From assembly GCF_003024525.3 (NCBI RefSeq), contig NZ_CP035934.2, forward strand, positions 310,001 through 374,000: a stretch of DNA of 64,000 nucleotides, written 5' to 3'. Origin of the DNA: Acinetobacter cumulans (GTDB lineage: Bacteria; Pseudomonadota; Gammaproteobacteria; Pseudomonadales; Moraxellaceae). This document shows positions 1-11,182 of this stretch, piece by piece; within the stretch, counting starts at the first letter, position 1, and each line of letters begins with the position of its first letter. The position numbers were made by a program, and so were the translations under genes. A model generated the notes under the pieces. That model was given only the letters and a program-made list of their open reading frames with translations. It was not told where the DNA came from and searched no databases.

Positions 1-1891
<1,891 letters not shown>

Positions 1892-1904
1892 AAGCGATGC
1901 TCAA

Positions 1905-1932
1905 ATTTTAGCGGAGTTGTGCTGAAAAACAA
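1905..1932 (-). promoter_or_regulatory. Probable sigma-70 promoter of thiC
   Basis: Reading the minus strand, TTGTTT (1927-1932) and TAAAAT (1905-1910) are separated by 16 bases and lie just upstream of the riboswitch. The initiation site predicted from this spacing would fall a few bases before the aptamer. This is a motif match only. Confidence 0.45.
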
Positions 1933-2004
1933 AGCACAAAGCGACAGTAATCAGTACGATAAAAATGTTTTGCGAAGATTTAACAAGGTGATGATGTGTA
2001 TACA

Positions 2005-3042
2005 TCACAGACAGATAGCATCACTAAAACAGTCTTTGCTAGAGTTTTGGCGTGTTAAATCAAGATAATGTATCAATTGTTGTTCGGCAGTTGCAGATGC
2101 GGGGGCAGGAATCTTTTGTCTACGTTGCTCTTCGCTCATGTGATAGAACTGAATAAATTTCTTCGCCAATTTTGATAATTCAGAATCATGGCGTTGGGAG
2201 AGTTTTTCAATTTCCTCCCAAGAGCTTACTTGTACAGAATATTGGTCATGATAGCCTTCTGATACGGGGCTTTTGGGTGCACCAATAAATAAAAAATAAC
2301 GATATTGTGCGAGAAGCAATTTAGCATCACTTAAGTAGCTACTTTGTGGATATTGTTGAATATAATCTTCCCAATAGAGCGCGCGCCGTGCCACTTCAAA
2401 GGGTTCAATGAGCAGGCTTTTGTCTTGAATAGCAGTTTCAATATTTTGATGCGCCAAGTTTTCAATAAATACTTTTTCAGCCTCTGGCATATATGGCGCA
2501 AAAATCCGGGCCAGATATTCAGGGCTACGACGGTAGCTCAGTTGTTCATTGCCTGCATCCACCACTTCGACATAGGCTTGTCCTTGATGTTTGAGTAAGT
2601 ATTGATCACGGGCGGTCAGCTGTTCAAAATGACTCTGATGAATGGTGGGGTGTTGTGCCATATCAAACGCATAGCGCTCAAAGGCGATTTGCTGTGCAGG
2701 GGTACGGGTAACTTGTAAAAAGTTATCGTACATTTTTAAGGATAGGCTTAATAAGGCTTTTTGTTGCTCAAGATTAAGCAAAGGCAAGCAAACTTTTAAA
2801 TCTTGATTAATTTGTTCTAGGGCAAAAGTGGTACGCTGATCATTAATCTCAGCCATATTTTTTTTAATATTTTGGCACATGAGCGTGAGATCAACTGCCG
2901 TATTTTGTACTTTAGGTGTTTCAATTTGCTCTTTAATTGGGTGTGGCTCATCTTGTTGCTGACAGGCAACCATTGCAATTATGCAACCAATAAGGAGAAT
3001 TCTGTATGGAACAGAAAAAAAAGAACGTAAAGACACAGTCAC
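2005..3042 (-). CDS. Putative outer-membrane lipoprotein, function unknown
   Basis: I do not recognise a functional family for this 345-residue protein. The N-terminus has basic residues, a hydrophobic stretch (15-26) and a lipobox ending MVAC at Cys27, so it should be exported, lipid-modified and anchored in an envelope membrane. The mature part is largely helical, with segments such as YIQQYPQSSYLSDAKLLLAQ that resemble tetratricopeptide-like helices. The C-terminus carries two cysteines. The start is a GTG at 3042, with a second GTG two codons inside. The gene is divergent from the TolC-family gene and lies upstream of thiC on the same strand, but separated from it by the thiC promoter. 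Its last codons overlap a small hairpin at 1992-2007. Confidence 0.8.
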   Translation of the reverse strand: MTVSLRSFFSVPYRILLIGCIIAMVACQQQDEPHPIKEQIETPKVQNTAVDLTLMCQNIKKNMAEINDQRTTFALEQINQDLKVCLPLLNLEQQKALLSLSLKMYDNFLQVTRTPAQQIAFERYAFDMAQHPTIHQSHFEQLTARDQYLLKHQGQAYVEVVDAGNEQLSYRRSPEYLARIFAPYMPEAEKVFIENLAHQNIETAIQDKSLLIEPFEVARRALYWEDYIQQYPQSSYLSDAKLLLAQYRYFLFIGAPKSPVSEGYHDQYSVQVSSWEEIEKLSQRHDSELSKLAKKFIQFYHMSEEQRRQKIPAPASATAEQQLIHYLDLTRQNSSKDCFSDAICL

Positions 3043-3310
3043 CCAGTCACAAAAAATTGAAATTTGTCCGATAGAATGTCGGTATTTTATAGCGCCAAAA
3101 GTATGAAGAATGTGTAGTATTGTGCATTGCTTTGTTACAGCGTTGTCAGCGTTTATGATTATTTCAGGAAAATACGCTAAATTATAAGAATCACTGTAAA
3201 AAATTAATAAAAATCATACGGAAAATTGCATAAATCGCTTTAGTATTTGCTTTGACTTCAGATTGAATGTCAAAGAAGCGATAAAGAATTGCAGGGATTT
3301 GCCAAAAAAA

Positions 3311-4663
3311 ATGAAGATAAATTACTTACTCTGTACGTGTGCGTTGTTCTTAAGTCCATGGGCCACTGCCTTGGATTTGGTCGATGCTTATGAACGAGCA
3401 AAACAGTCTGATCCTACTTGGCAAGCCAATCAGTTGCAGTATAAAGCCGATCAATTGAACCTTGGTATTGCTTCAGGCAATTTATTGCCCACGATTAGCT
3501 TATCGGGCAATGTGACCCGTAAAAACCAAGGTGAAAATACATCAGGTGCATCGGCAGGGTTGAATATGCCTAGCAGTGTGACCAGTAAACAAATTGCTTT
3601 AACAGCTCGCCAGCCACTTTTTCGCTGGGATGCATGGGAAGGGTTAAAGCAAGTCAAAACCTCAATTAATTTGAGTGAAATTAGTCTTCGGTTACAACGA
3701 CAAGATCATATTTTAAATGTCGCGGATTCCTATTTTAATGTACTGCGTCAGCAAGCTTTAACCGTGGCTAATTTACAAGAAGAAAAAGCACTATCTGAAC
3801 AGCTCAAAATGATGGATGCCAAGCTCAAAGAAGGCTTAGTGGCTAAAAGCGATGTGAGTGAAGCCAATGCGCAGTATCAAAATGCGCGGGCGAACCGCAT
3901 GGCCACACAAGTACAATTGGTGTTGGCACAAGAAAAACTCCAGCAAATGATTGGCCCTTATACTGAAAATTTAGCCGTGCTACGTGATGATTTTGAATTT
4001 CAGAAACCTGTTCCAAGTAGTATGCAGGCTTGGGAAGATTTAGCCATGGGGCAGAACCTCGGTATTTTGCAAGCACGTATGCAACAACGTTATGCCGAAG
4101 ATAAAAAGCGTGTCGAAAAAGCGGCACTTTACCCACAAATTGAAGCTGTTGGTACGTATGGTTATGCCAAGCAAAGCCCAAACTCGATCATGTCGCAAGA
4201 TGGTCAGTTTAACCAAGTGGGTGTAGAAATGAATTGGAATCTGTATACGGGTGGGCGTACGCAGAAGTCGATTAAACAAGCCGCAGTGAATGTGCAAAAA
4301 AGTGAAGCAGAATTAGACGCAGCTGTCCGTAAAGCCACAACGGATGTCAAGCAAGCCTATATGCAGGTAGACACAGATCAAACGAAGATCCAAGCGCGTA
4401 AAGCTGCAATGGAGTCTTCTGCAACGGTGTCGAAGGCTTCACAAGCACAGTACCGTGAGGGCTTAAAAACCATGGTCGATGTACTATTGGCGCAGCGTAA
4501 CGCTTTTTCTGCTAAGCAAGATTATTTAAATACCAAATATGATTATTTGGTTCATGTATTGAAGCTTAAAGCGGCTGTGGGTAAGTTGAGTGAAACTGAC
4601 CTTGAAGAAATGAACATCTGGCTGTCTCAACCTACGGTCGATATGCGTATAAATAAACCTTAA
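3311..4663 (+). CDS. tolC: TolC family outer membrane efflux channel
   Basis: This is a trimeric outer-membrane channel-tunnel protein for tripartite efflux or type I secretion. The 450-residue product starts with a signal peptide (about residues 1-21, ending ALFLSPWATA) followed by LDLVDAYERAKQSDP, the typical beginning of the mature TolC domain. Two outer-membrane efflux repeats of long coiled-coil helices follow, which is normal length for the family. The frame extends to a TTG at 3263, but the ATG at 3311 is preferred because the signal peptide begins there. No adaptor or pump gene is adjacent, as is usual for a TolC shared by several pumps. It may correspond to the AbuO channel described in A. 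baumannii, but I cannot verify that by alignment. Confidence 0.88.
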   Translation: MKINYLLCTCALFLSPWATALDLVDAYERAKQSDPTWQANQLQYKADQLNLGIASGNLLPTISLSGNVTRKNQGENTSGASAGLNMPSSVTSKQIALTARQPLFRWDAWEGLKQVKTSINLSEISLRLQRQDHILNVADSYFNVLRQQALTVANLQEEKALSEQLKMMDAKLKEGLVAKSDVSEANAQYQNARANRMATQVQLVLAQEKLQQMIGPYTENLAVLRDDFEFQKPVPSSMQAWEDLAMGQNLGILQARMQQRYAEDKKRVEKAALYPQIEAVGTYGYAKQSPNSIMSQDGQFNQVGVEMNWNLYTGGRTQKSIKQAAVNVQKSEAELDAAVRKATTDVKQAYMQVDTDQTKIQARKAAMESSATVSKASQAQYREGLKTMVDVLLAQRNAFSAKQDYLNTKYDYLVHVLKLKAAVGKLSETDLEEMNIWLSQPTVDMRINKP

Positions 4664-4744
4664 GTCGTCATAAAAGCTTCATAATGGATATGTTCTAATA
4701 GAGCCTATTAAATTCTCTAAATTTGTTGCTGTGGAGTGCATGCA

Positions 4745-5464
4745 TTGAGCCCAAACAACCCAATTTTAAATCACCATATTTCGTCTCAATTTAATGAAGA
4801 TTTACAGGGTGTAAACACGAAGTTTATGACCATGGGTGGTTTGGTTGAACAGCAGGTGGCAAATGCAATCCATGCTTTATTGGATACCGATGCCGCGATG
4901 GCGATTGATGTGCAATTTCAAGACAATGCAGTGAATCGTTTAGAAACAGAAATTGATGAAGCGCTGACCTTAATTTTGGCACGACGTCATCCTGCAGCCA
5001 TTGATTTGCGGATGGTGATTGCCATGTCCAAAGCCAATACGGATTTAGAACGAATTGGTGATGAAGCAGCAAAAATTGCTCGTATTGCCCAAAGCTTATG
5101 TGAAGAGGGCGGTTCACCTCGCGGTTATATGGAAACCCGTCATATTGGCAACCAAGTAAGAGTCATGATTCATGATGCCTTAGATGCTTTTGCACGTTTG
5201 GATGTAGATCAGGCTTTAAAAGTACTGTTGGCTGATGCCGATATTGACCGTGAATATCAGTCTGCAACACGTACTTTAATGACCTATATGATTGAAGATC
5301 CGCGCCATATTACGCGTGTGATTAATGTGATGTGGGTGCTTCGTTCTTTGGAACGTATTGGTGACCATGCACGTAATATTTCAGAGCAAGTGATTTATAT
5401 GGTCAAAGGCCTAGATGTGCGCCATACCAGTGTTGAAGAAATTGAGTTGAAAGTTCAGCGCTAA
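4745..5464 (+). CDS. phoU: Phosphate signalling regulator PhoU
   Basis: PhoU is a cytosolic negative regulator that links the Pst phosphate transporter to the PhoR/PhoB two-component system. The protein (about 239 residues) has the two helical PhoU repeats, each with its metal-binding signature: TDLERIGDEAAKIA near residue 97 and RSLERIGDHARNISEQ near residue 205. I prefer the TTG at 4745 because GGAG (4733-4736) lies 8 bases upstream. An in-frame GTG at 4736 overlaps that ribosome-binding site and would add three residues. Neither pst nor phoBR genes are adjacent, so it is a solitary phoU. A strong terminator follows. Confidence 0.93.
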   Translation: MSPNNPILNHHISSQFNEDLQGVNTKFMTMGGLVEQQVANAIHALLDTDAAMAIDVQFQDNAVNRLETEIDEALTLILARRHPAAIDLRMVIAMSKANTDLERIGDEAAKIARIAQSLCEEGGSPRGYMETRHIGNQVRVMIHDALDAFARLDVDQALKVLLADADIDREYQSATRTLMTYMIEDPRHITRVINVMWVLRSLERIGDHARNISEQVIYMVKGLDVRHTSVEEIELKVQR

Positions 5465-5482
5465 GTTTGCTGAACAACTCTC

Positions 5483-5511
5483 AAAAAAGCCTGCGAATTG
5501 CAGGCTTTTTT
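5483..5511 (+). terminator. Rho-independent terminator after phoU
   Basis: The arms AAAAAAGCCTGC and GCAGGCTTTTTT form a 12-bp stem with a five-base loop. The T-run on one strand and the A-run on the other let it serve both phoU and the convergent ABC transporter gene. Confidence 0.9.
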
Positions 5512-5535
5512 GATTTTTAGCGGTTTATTTTTTGC

Positions 5536-7338
5536 TTAACTGTGAGTTTCTTCTTCACCATCATCTTCAAAGGTTTTGGCAATTTTTTCAATATTGAGGC
5601 TCTTGGCCATCGCATCAAAAATATCTTTATACACACCTTCTTGATGATAAAGCTGATGATGTTCGCCATGTTCTGCAATACATCCATCTTTCATCACATA
5701 GGTGTAATGGGCATCAATAATTTGCGACAAACTGTGGGAGATAATGACCACTGTACGCCCTTGCTTAATTTCATCGAGGCTGTGTTTGATTTGCTCAGTG
5801 GCAATCGCATCTAGGCTGGCCGTAGGTTCATCTAAAAAGATAATTGGCGGATTTTTTTAAAACATTCGTGCTAAGGCAATACGCTGTTGTTGTCCACCGG
5901 ACAGCATGAGTGCATCTGTGTCATAGCCATGTTCGAGTTGCAAAATTTGCTCATGAATTGAGGCTTTTTTTGCAGCTTCAATAACATCGTCTAAACTGGC
6001 ATGGGTTTTACCATAACGAATATTTTCAAAAATTGTGCCTTGGAAAATATGGTTTTTTTGCAAAACCAAACCAATATGTTCACGTAAATAATGCGTATCG
6101 ATGTCTTGCAGGGGAATCCCATCAATCTGAATTGTTCCTGCTTGAGGTTGGTAAAATTTGTCTAAGAGACTAATTAATGTTGATTTTCCAGCACCCGATA
6201 AACCGACTAAGGCAGTAATTTTATTGGGTTGAATGGTCATATTAATTTGCTTTAAAGCTTGATGACCATTGGGATAGGAAAAGTCGACATTTTGTAGTTT
6301 AAATTCACCCTGAATTGATGGCTTTAAGGGGCCAGAATGTTCAATTTCATCATCCGCTTCAAGAATGCCAAAGAAGCTTTCGGCATAAATCATGGCATCA
6401 TTCACTTCATCATAGATGCGATGCAAAGAGCGAATCGGAGCTGAAACATTATTAAAGAGTAAAACATGGTACATAATCATCCCAATGGTCATTTGTCCAT
6501 CGAGCACAAAATAGGCTGTTAATATAATAATGAGCACAATGCCAATTTGTTCAATAAAGGTTTTTAAGCCATCAAACACAAAACTGGTTTGGCGCGTGCG
6601 CATTTGGTTGTGGGTGAGTTCTTTTTGTAGTTTTAGCTGTTTTTCTGCTTCAATCGATTCGCGATTAAACGACTTAATGACGGTAATTGAATTAATAATA
6701 CCTAAAATCCCTTGGCTTTTTTTCTCACGACCGTCACGTAAGTTTCTACGCCATCCCCCGAGCTTTTGCGCTTGTTTATAGGTCAGCCAAAAGTAAATTG
6801 GCACAATGCTAAGGGCGACTAATCCGACATAGATGTTGGCATAAAACATGAGCCCGAGCGCAACAATGGCACTGGTAAATAAGGGCAAGATATCAATAAA
6901 AAATATTTGCACTAAGCGGGTGAGAGAGCCAATCCCACGGTCAATACGAGTTTGTAATTTACCCGCTTGGTTTGCATCGTGATTAAAAAAAGCCAAGCGA
7001 TAGGTGAGAAATTTTTCAATAATGCCTTGAGCTAAATCTTGCGATACAAAAATGCGCAGTTTCTCGCCATAAAATTTTTGACCAAATTGCACCACCGCAT
7101 TGAGGATTTCTTTGCTTAATAAAATGATGCTAATGGTGATTAAGATGCGCCAGCCTTCGGCGAGACCCTGACCAGCCTCTAACAGCGAATTGATCCGATC
7201 GACGGCATATTGCAAGGTGAGTGCATTGACTTGTGCTGTTAAGGCGCCAATAAGCGTTAAAATTAAGGTCGCGATAACCAATAATTTATAAGGATGCACA
7301 AAGGGGCGTAACTTATGAAAGAGTTGCCAAAGGCTCAT
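5536..7338 (-). pseudogene. Type I ABC exporter (permease-ATPase) interrupted by an in-frame TAA
   Basis: The intact frame would encode a 600-residue half-transporter with six membrane helices followed by an ATPase domain. That is the layout of MsbA-like and peptide/lipid exporters acting at the inner membrane. Visible motifs are Walker A GLSGAGKST (379-387), the Q-loop LVLQKN and the signature LSGGQQQRIALARMF (479-493). Codon 494 is TAA (5857-5859), directly after the signature. The same frame then continues with KNPPIIFLDEPTASLD (Walker B and D-loop) and an H-loop region VVIISHS to the stop at 5536. The relatives' sequence R-x-(F/L)-L-K-N-P-P suggests a leucine codon TTA became TAA by one substitution. 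The truncated product lacks Walker B and H-loop and should not hydrolyse ATP. A sequencing error in the adjoining A-run cannot be excluded, although a length error alone would change frame. Confidence 0.85.
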
Positions 7339-7507
7339 GGGCAGTTATTTTTATTGTTGAATTGATTTTAGTGTAAGTATTTCAACCCATACCAACAAGC
7401 GACTTCCTTGTATTAAATTGTGAGCAAAATTGCATAAGTATAAGTCTACAGTAGGCCAGACAAAACAAAGTGCCCTCGACCAGAGACATTACTTTTATTG
7501 AGACAAG

Positions 7508-7536
7508 AAAAAAGCCCATAGAAACATGAGCTTTTT
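7508..7536 (-). terminator. Terminator after the IclR regulator gene
   Basis: On the minus strand AAAAAGCTCAT and ATGGGCTTTTTT form a stem with one G-U pair and a six-base loop, ending in a T-run. It lies between the IclR gene and the ABC transporter gene, so the two are probably separate transcripts. The rest of the gap 7339-7664 is AT-rich, and I see no further gene or repeat in it. Confidence 0.75.
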
Positions 7537-7664
7537 ACTTCTGAGGAGTGTCTTCTTTATATCGCACAAAGATGTCATGGAACATTATGGTTGATGAAGA
7601 ACAATAATCATATTATGAGAATCTATCTAAATATTCAACTATTTTTGTGCAATCAAAGATGCTT

Positions 7665-8447
7665 TTATAGAGGTGAATGCTGTGTTTGCTCAGCCAGTGT
7701 ATTGACCTTTTTCTCAATTAAACTGGCATTTTCTTGCAAAATCTCAATGAGTTTTTGTAGATTAACAAACTCAAAGCGGTTTTTAGATGCTAACAAGGTC
7801 AGTGCGAGTGGTGGTTCTTTGCTGGAAAATTTGATCGGCACGGACAAACCAGAAATATTAGGATCGAGTTCACCTACAGAAAAATAATAGCCTTGCTTTT
7901 TAATCTTCTTCATTTTTTCTAAAAACTCATGCTGATCTTGCGCAAAATTGACTGCTGATAATTGTTCTGCAAAGCGTTGATAGTAATCCAGCATCATCTG
8001 TTTAGGTAAATGTGAAATCATAACTTTGGCTGATGAACCGACAAAGACAGGACGTGGACAACCGCGACCATACGACAGCAGCAAGGTGTTTTTATACACT
8101 TCATCATGTAGATCAATGCAGGAATCATGATTTAAATGCGTTAATAGGCAAGAAAACTCTGTCCGTTCGACAATATCTTGCATAAACGGCGTGCTGATTT
8201 GGACCAAGGGATCTGTGGTACGTGAAATATAGTCCAAAACGGCTATTTTTGAGCCCAATGTATAATCGCCAGAGGTTCCACTTAGGCGTTGTAATAGTTC
8301 TACAGAGACCAATTCTTTTAAATAGCGGTAGCTCGTGGGTTTTGATAAGCCAAGTTCTTCACTGATGATATCGACATTAATGACGGGACGTGAAATAGAG
8401 AATAAGTCCAAGACAGTAAGAATTTTACCAAAACTGGATAGGGCCAT
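7665..8447 (-). CDS. IclR family transcriptional regulator
   Basis: This is a 260-residue regulator of normal family length. An N-terminal winged helix-turn-helix (about 8-65) includes the recognition segment ISEELGLSKPTSYRYLKEL. The C-terminal IclR effector-binding domain (about 80-250) includes YGRGCPRPVFVGSSAKVM and GELDPNISGLSVPI. IclR proteins usually sense small aromatic or organic acids and control a neighbouring operon. Here the gene is divergent from the AaeB/AaeX/AaeA-like efflux genes across a 410-bp gap, so local control of that operon by an aromatic acid is the natural inference. The effector is unknown. A weak AGG motif precedes the ATG at 8447. Confidence 0.9.
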   Translation of the reverse strand: MALSSFGKILTVLDLFSISRPVINVDIISEELGLSKPTSYRYLKELVSVELLQRLSGTSGDYTLGSKIAVLDYISRTTDPLVQISTPFMQDIVERTEFSCLLTHLNHDSCIDLHDEVYKNTLLLSYGRGCPRPVFVGSSAKVMISHLPKQMMLDYYQRFAEQLSAVNFAQDQHEFLEKMKKIKKQGYYFSVGELDPNISGLSVPIKFSSKEPPLALTLLASKNRFEFVNLQKLIEILQENASLIEKKVNTLAEQTQHSPL

Positions 8448-8857
8448 AAAAAACCTACTTGCTCAAAATAAGCGGAAAATTTCAAATTAAGAGTTACTTT
8501 ATAACAAAAACACTGCTGCTCTGCAGGAGTTTTCGACACATTCTGTATGTCAGCTGTGAGCTTCAAAGGAGAATCTTTGGCTCTTGGATTGCATTTTAAT
8601 TAGAAAGCATGAAGATAAAATAAGTTAAATTATCACTATTGGATAATTTATATTGACTTTGAATGCTAAATTTGAAAAAATGCAAACAAAATATCTAATG
8701 GCGAATTATTAACCTTTATTTGGGTTGGTGCATTCTTTCGCCAAATTTCTTTGCTTTTAAACCATATCTACGTAGGCATCGTATTGGATGTTGGACCTGC
8801 TCAGGTCGAGTCATCCCTGTGAGTTCGTGGTTTAAAAGCATCATCTTTGAGAAAGAC
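8448..8857. other. Divergent control region between iclR-type gene and efflux operon
   Basis: This 410-bp gap must hold the promoters of both divergent genes. The left two thirds is AT-rich. TTGACT at 8653-8658 could be a -35 box for the efflux operon, but no convincing -10 box sits 17 bases later. The right part holds a long inverted repeat and nested hairpins, listed separately. The frame of the efflux gene is open back to a TTG at 8720, but the residues it would add do not resemble the family. Confidence 0.5.
8752..8840 (+). promoter_or_regulatory. Candidate structured leader RNA of the aromatic efflux operon
   Basis: TGCTTTTAAACCA (8752-8764) and TGGTTTAAAAGCA (8828-8840) are perfect 13-base inverted repeats. 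The 63 bases between them can form two further helices: TACG/CGTA (8769-8772 with 8780-8783), and a two-part hairpin GGATG/CATCC (8786-8790 with 8812-8816) enclosing GACCT/AGGTC (8794-8798 with 8803-8807, loop GCTC). The result is a three-way-junction shape ending 17 bases before the efflux gene ATG, upstream of its GAGAAAG ribosome-binding site. No T-run follows, so it is not a simple terminator. It matches no riboswitch class I know. A DNA operator pair or a remnant of a small mobile repeat are alternatives. Confidence 0.5.
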
Positions 8858-10942
8858 ATGTTATTAACCAAACAATTACTTGCATTTCGTCCGAATAAAA
8901 TGGACTGGATTTTTGCGACTAAAACGTTTTTAGCAGGCATGCTTTCACTTTATGTTGCATTCGCTTTAAATTTGGCCTATCCCATTTGGGCGATTGGCAC
9001 TGTATTTGTTATTGCTAATCCTTATGCAGGCATGACGTCTTCTAAAAGTTTGTATCGCGTTTTAGGGACGCTATTGGGTGCGGTCGTTTCCGTTGCTGTT
9101 ACACCGTTTTTAATTAACACCCCTTGGCTATTTACTTTCTTTTTAGCCTTTTGGGTGGGTTTTTGTCTTTATATTTCACTGTTAGACCGAACCCCGCGTA
9201 GTTATGTGTGTATGTTGGCGGGCTATACCACGGTGATTATTTGCTACAGCATTATTTATAACATCGATACCAGCTCTATATTTGATATGGCTGTAGGGCG
9301 GTTTTTAGAAATTACGGTTGGGGTGGTGTGTAGTGCGATTGTGACGACCACTATTTTTCCAATGCATATTGGGCCTGCTGTAAAAACCCGAGTGTCAAAA
9401 GCACTTTTAGATACAAAACAGCTTTTTGAAAAAATATTAATAGATGAAAAAGCATTAGAAAATTACAGCACGGCGCTGAGTCATATTGCACGTGATATTG
9501 CTGATATTCATGTCATGGCAGTGCATTTGACTTATGAAAAATCAACTTTGAAGGGGATGACCAAACCTTTACAAGAGTTATTGCATCAGCTCAGTATGCT
9601 GGTGAGTAATTTAGTTGCCATGGCAGAACGCATTAAACAACTCGATGAAATTGATACGAGTTATCGACCACAGCTAGAGCTTGCCAGACAACATATTGTA
9701 GATTTTTTGGATAAGACGAGTGGAGATTTTCCAGAGAATGAATTAAACACCTTGCCAGAAAGTTTTGAACAGGATTTTGCCAATATATCGGCGGTGGCAA
9801 CCTCATCACAACAAGTGGTTATTCAGAGCTTTAAAATGGATATTCGCCATTTTATTCAGAATGTACGTGCAATTAAATTGATTTGGCAGCGCATACAAAA
9901 AGGTGATGCATCTTTACCTGAGAGTGTTGCGCCCTTAACCACTACTTATCCAAGTCTACATCGAGATCATGGGATGGCGGTGCGAGGAGGAATTTCTGCA
10001 TTTTTAATTGTGCTGATTGCCACAGGTTTTTGGATTATGAGTGGCTGGAAGGCCGCATTTATGTTGGCTGAAATGGCGGCAATTAGTGCATGTATTTTGA
10101 CGTCGATGGATAACCCTGTGCCTGCTTTGAAAATGTTTATTCGTGGGAATATTTATGCAGGGGTTATGGTGTTTATTTATGCCTACGGTATTTTTCCGCA
10201 CGTCACCGAGTTTTGGCAGTTGGCCTTGGTTCTTGCGCCATTTGTAATGTATTGCTTAATGATGTTTCCTCATCCGCCCTTAACTGGCTTGGCTTTACCT
10301 GTCCTTATGGGAACGATTATGGGACTTAACTTTCAAAATCGTTATTCGTTAGATCAGATCTTCTTTTTTGATGCGTCTATTGGCACGGTACTTGGTCCAA
10401 TTATTTCTGTTTATGTCATTCATTTGGTTCGAGCGATGTCGCCAGATATTACGGCACAGCGTATTTTGGCCTTACATTACAAAGATATCAGGCAAGCCTT
10501 ATATATCCCTTATGGAGTGAACTTCCGCATTCACCTACGTGGCATGTTCGATCGGATTGGTATTCTCAATACCAAAGTAGTGCAATCAGACTTATTAAAG
10601 AAAAAGATTAATTTGGCCCTGATTGAGTCCAGTGCGGTTATTGATTTAACCCGTCTTCAAGAGCTGATTTCTAAGTTGAATGACGAGCCTGAACTTTGCC
10701 TAAGTTTGGCAGCGTTACAGTCTCATTTAGATGATTACTTCCGTGCGAAAGAGCTATATCAAGCAGAAGGTCAGTATCGAAATGAAATATTAAGCCAAAT
10801 TCAAACATTAAAAATTCGAGCTTTAGATATGGAAAATTCGGATCTTTCTCAGCGACTACAGATTTCACTTAACAATATTCAAAGCAGTTTGTGTCATGCA
10901 AGTTTTGATAAAACTGAACAAACACATTGGGTGGGAGCATAA
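8858..10942 (+). CDS. aaeB: FUSC/AaeB-like aromatic acid efflux pump subunit
   Basis: This 694-residue inner-membrane protein belongs to the fusaric acid resistance / AaeB family, whose E. coli member exports p-hydroxybenzoate and related aromatic carboxylic acids. A hydrophobic block of about six helices near the N-terminus (30-170) is followed by a soluble stretch (about 200-390), a second hydrophobic block beginning FLIVLIATGFWIMSGW, and a soluble C-terminal region. This duplicated layout is typical. The ATG at 8858 was chosen because GAGAAAG precedes it and MLLTKQLLAFRPNKMDW begins like relatives. It is the first gene of a three-gene operon with the DUF1656 and HlyD-type genes, divergent from an IclR regulator. 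Substrate specificity is inferred. The symbol marks similarity, not proven orthology. Confidence 0.87.
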   Translation: MLLTKQLLAFRPNKMDWIFATKTFLAGMLSLYVAFALNLAYPIWAIGTVFVIANPYAGMTSSKSLYRVLGTLLGAVVSVAVTPFLINTPWLFTFFLAFWVGFCLYISLLDRTPRSYVCMLAGYTTVIICYSIIYNIDTSSIFDMAVGRFLEITVGVVCSAIVTTTIFPMHIGPAVKTRVSKALLDTKQLFEKILIDEKALENYSTALSHIARDIADIHVMAVHLTYEKSTLKGMTKPLQELLHQLSMLVSNLVAMAERIKQLDEIDTSYRPQLELARQHIVDFLDKTSGDFPENELNTLPESFEQDFANISAVATSSQQVVIQSFKMDIRHFIQNVRAIKLIWQRIQKGDASLPESVAPLTTTYPSLHRDHGMAVRGGISAFLIVLIATGFWIMSGWKAAFMLAEMAAISACILTSMDNPVPALKMFIRGNIYAGVMVFIYAYGIFPHVTEFWQLALVLAPFVMYCLMMFPHPPLTGLALPVLMGTIMGLNFQNRYSLDQIFFFDASIGTVLGPIISVYVIHLVRAMSPDITAQRILALHYKDIRQALYIPYGVNFRIHLRGMFDRIGILNTKVVQSDLLKKKINLALIESSAVIDLTRLQELISKLNDEPELCLSLAALQSHLDDYFRAKELYQAEGQYRNEILSQIQTLKIRALDMENSDLSQRLQISLNNIQSSLCHASFDKTEQTHWVGA

Positions 10943-10944
10943 AT

Positions 10945-11151
10945 ATGGGTGAACTCAATATCTATGGTGTTTATGTCCCCATGCTTTTAGTGCAGAGCGT
11001 AATTGCTTACGTTGTGCTGCGCTTAGCGATGTTAGTAATAGACCCCTTAATCGCAAAAGGGTGGATCCCGTTACCTAGCGTTTTCTATTTATGTGTTTAT
11101 GTCATTTTACTATGGCTAATCCATTGGGGTTTTATCGTGTGTTCTGTTTAA
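10945..11151 (+). CDS. aaeX: DUF1656 small membrane protein (AaeX-like)
   Basis: This 68-residue protein has two predicted membrane helices (about 10-30 and 45-65) and the DUF1656 pattern beginning MGELNIYGVYVP. Members always sit between the FUSC permease and the HlyD-type adaptor of aromatic-acid pumps; their exact role is not established. Its ATG lies 2 bases after the permease stop with GGGAG upstream, so translation is probably coupled. An earlier in-frame start at 10927 inside the permease gene is unlikely. Confidence 0.88.
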   Translation: MGELNIYGVYVPMLLVQSVIAYVVLRLAMLVIDPLIAKGWIPLPSVFYLCVYVILLWLIHWGFIVCSV

Positions 11152-11182
11152 GCACACAAATAATTGAAATGAACGAGGTAAA

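Noticed and set aside
8752..8840. Miniature inverted-repeat transposable element
   Set aside because: The 13-bp ends are perfect, but no target-site duplication flanks them and no second copy is visible in the window; not excluded genome-wide.
8720..8857. 46-residue N-terminal extension of the AaeB-like pump starting at a TTG
   Set aside because: The residues do not look like the family, no ribosome-binding site precedes the TTG, and the stretch is occupied by the inverted repeat structure.
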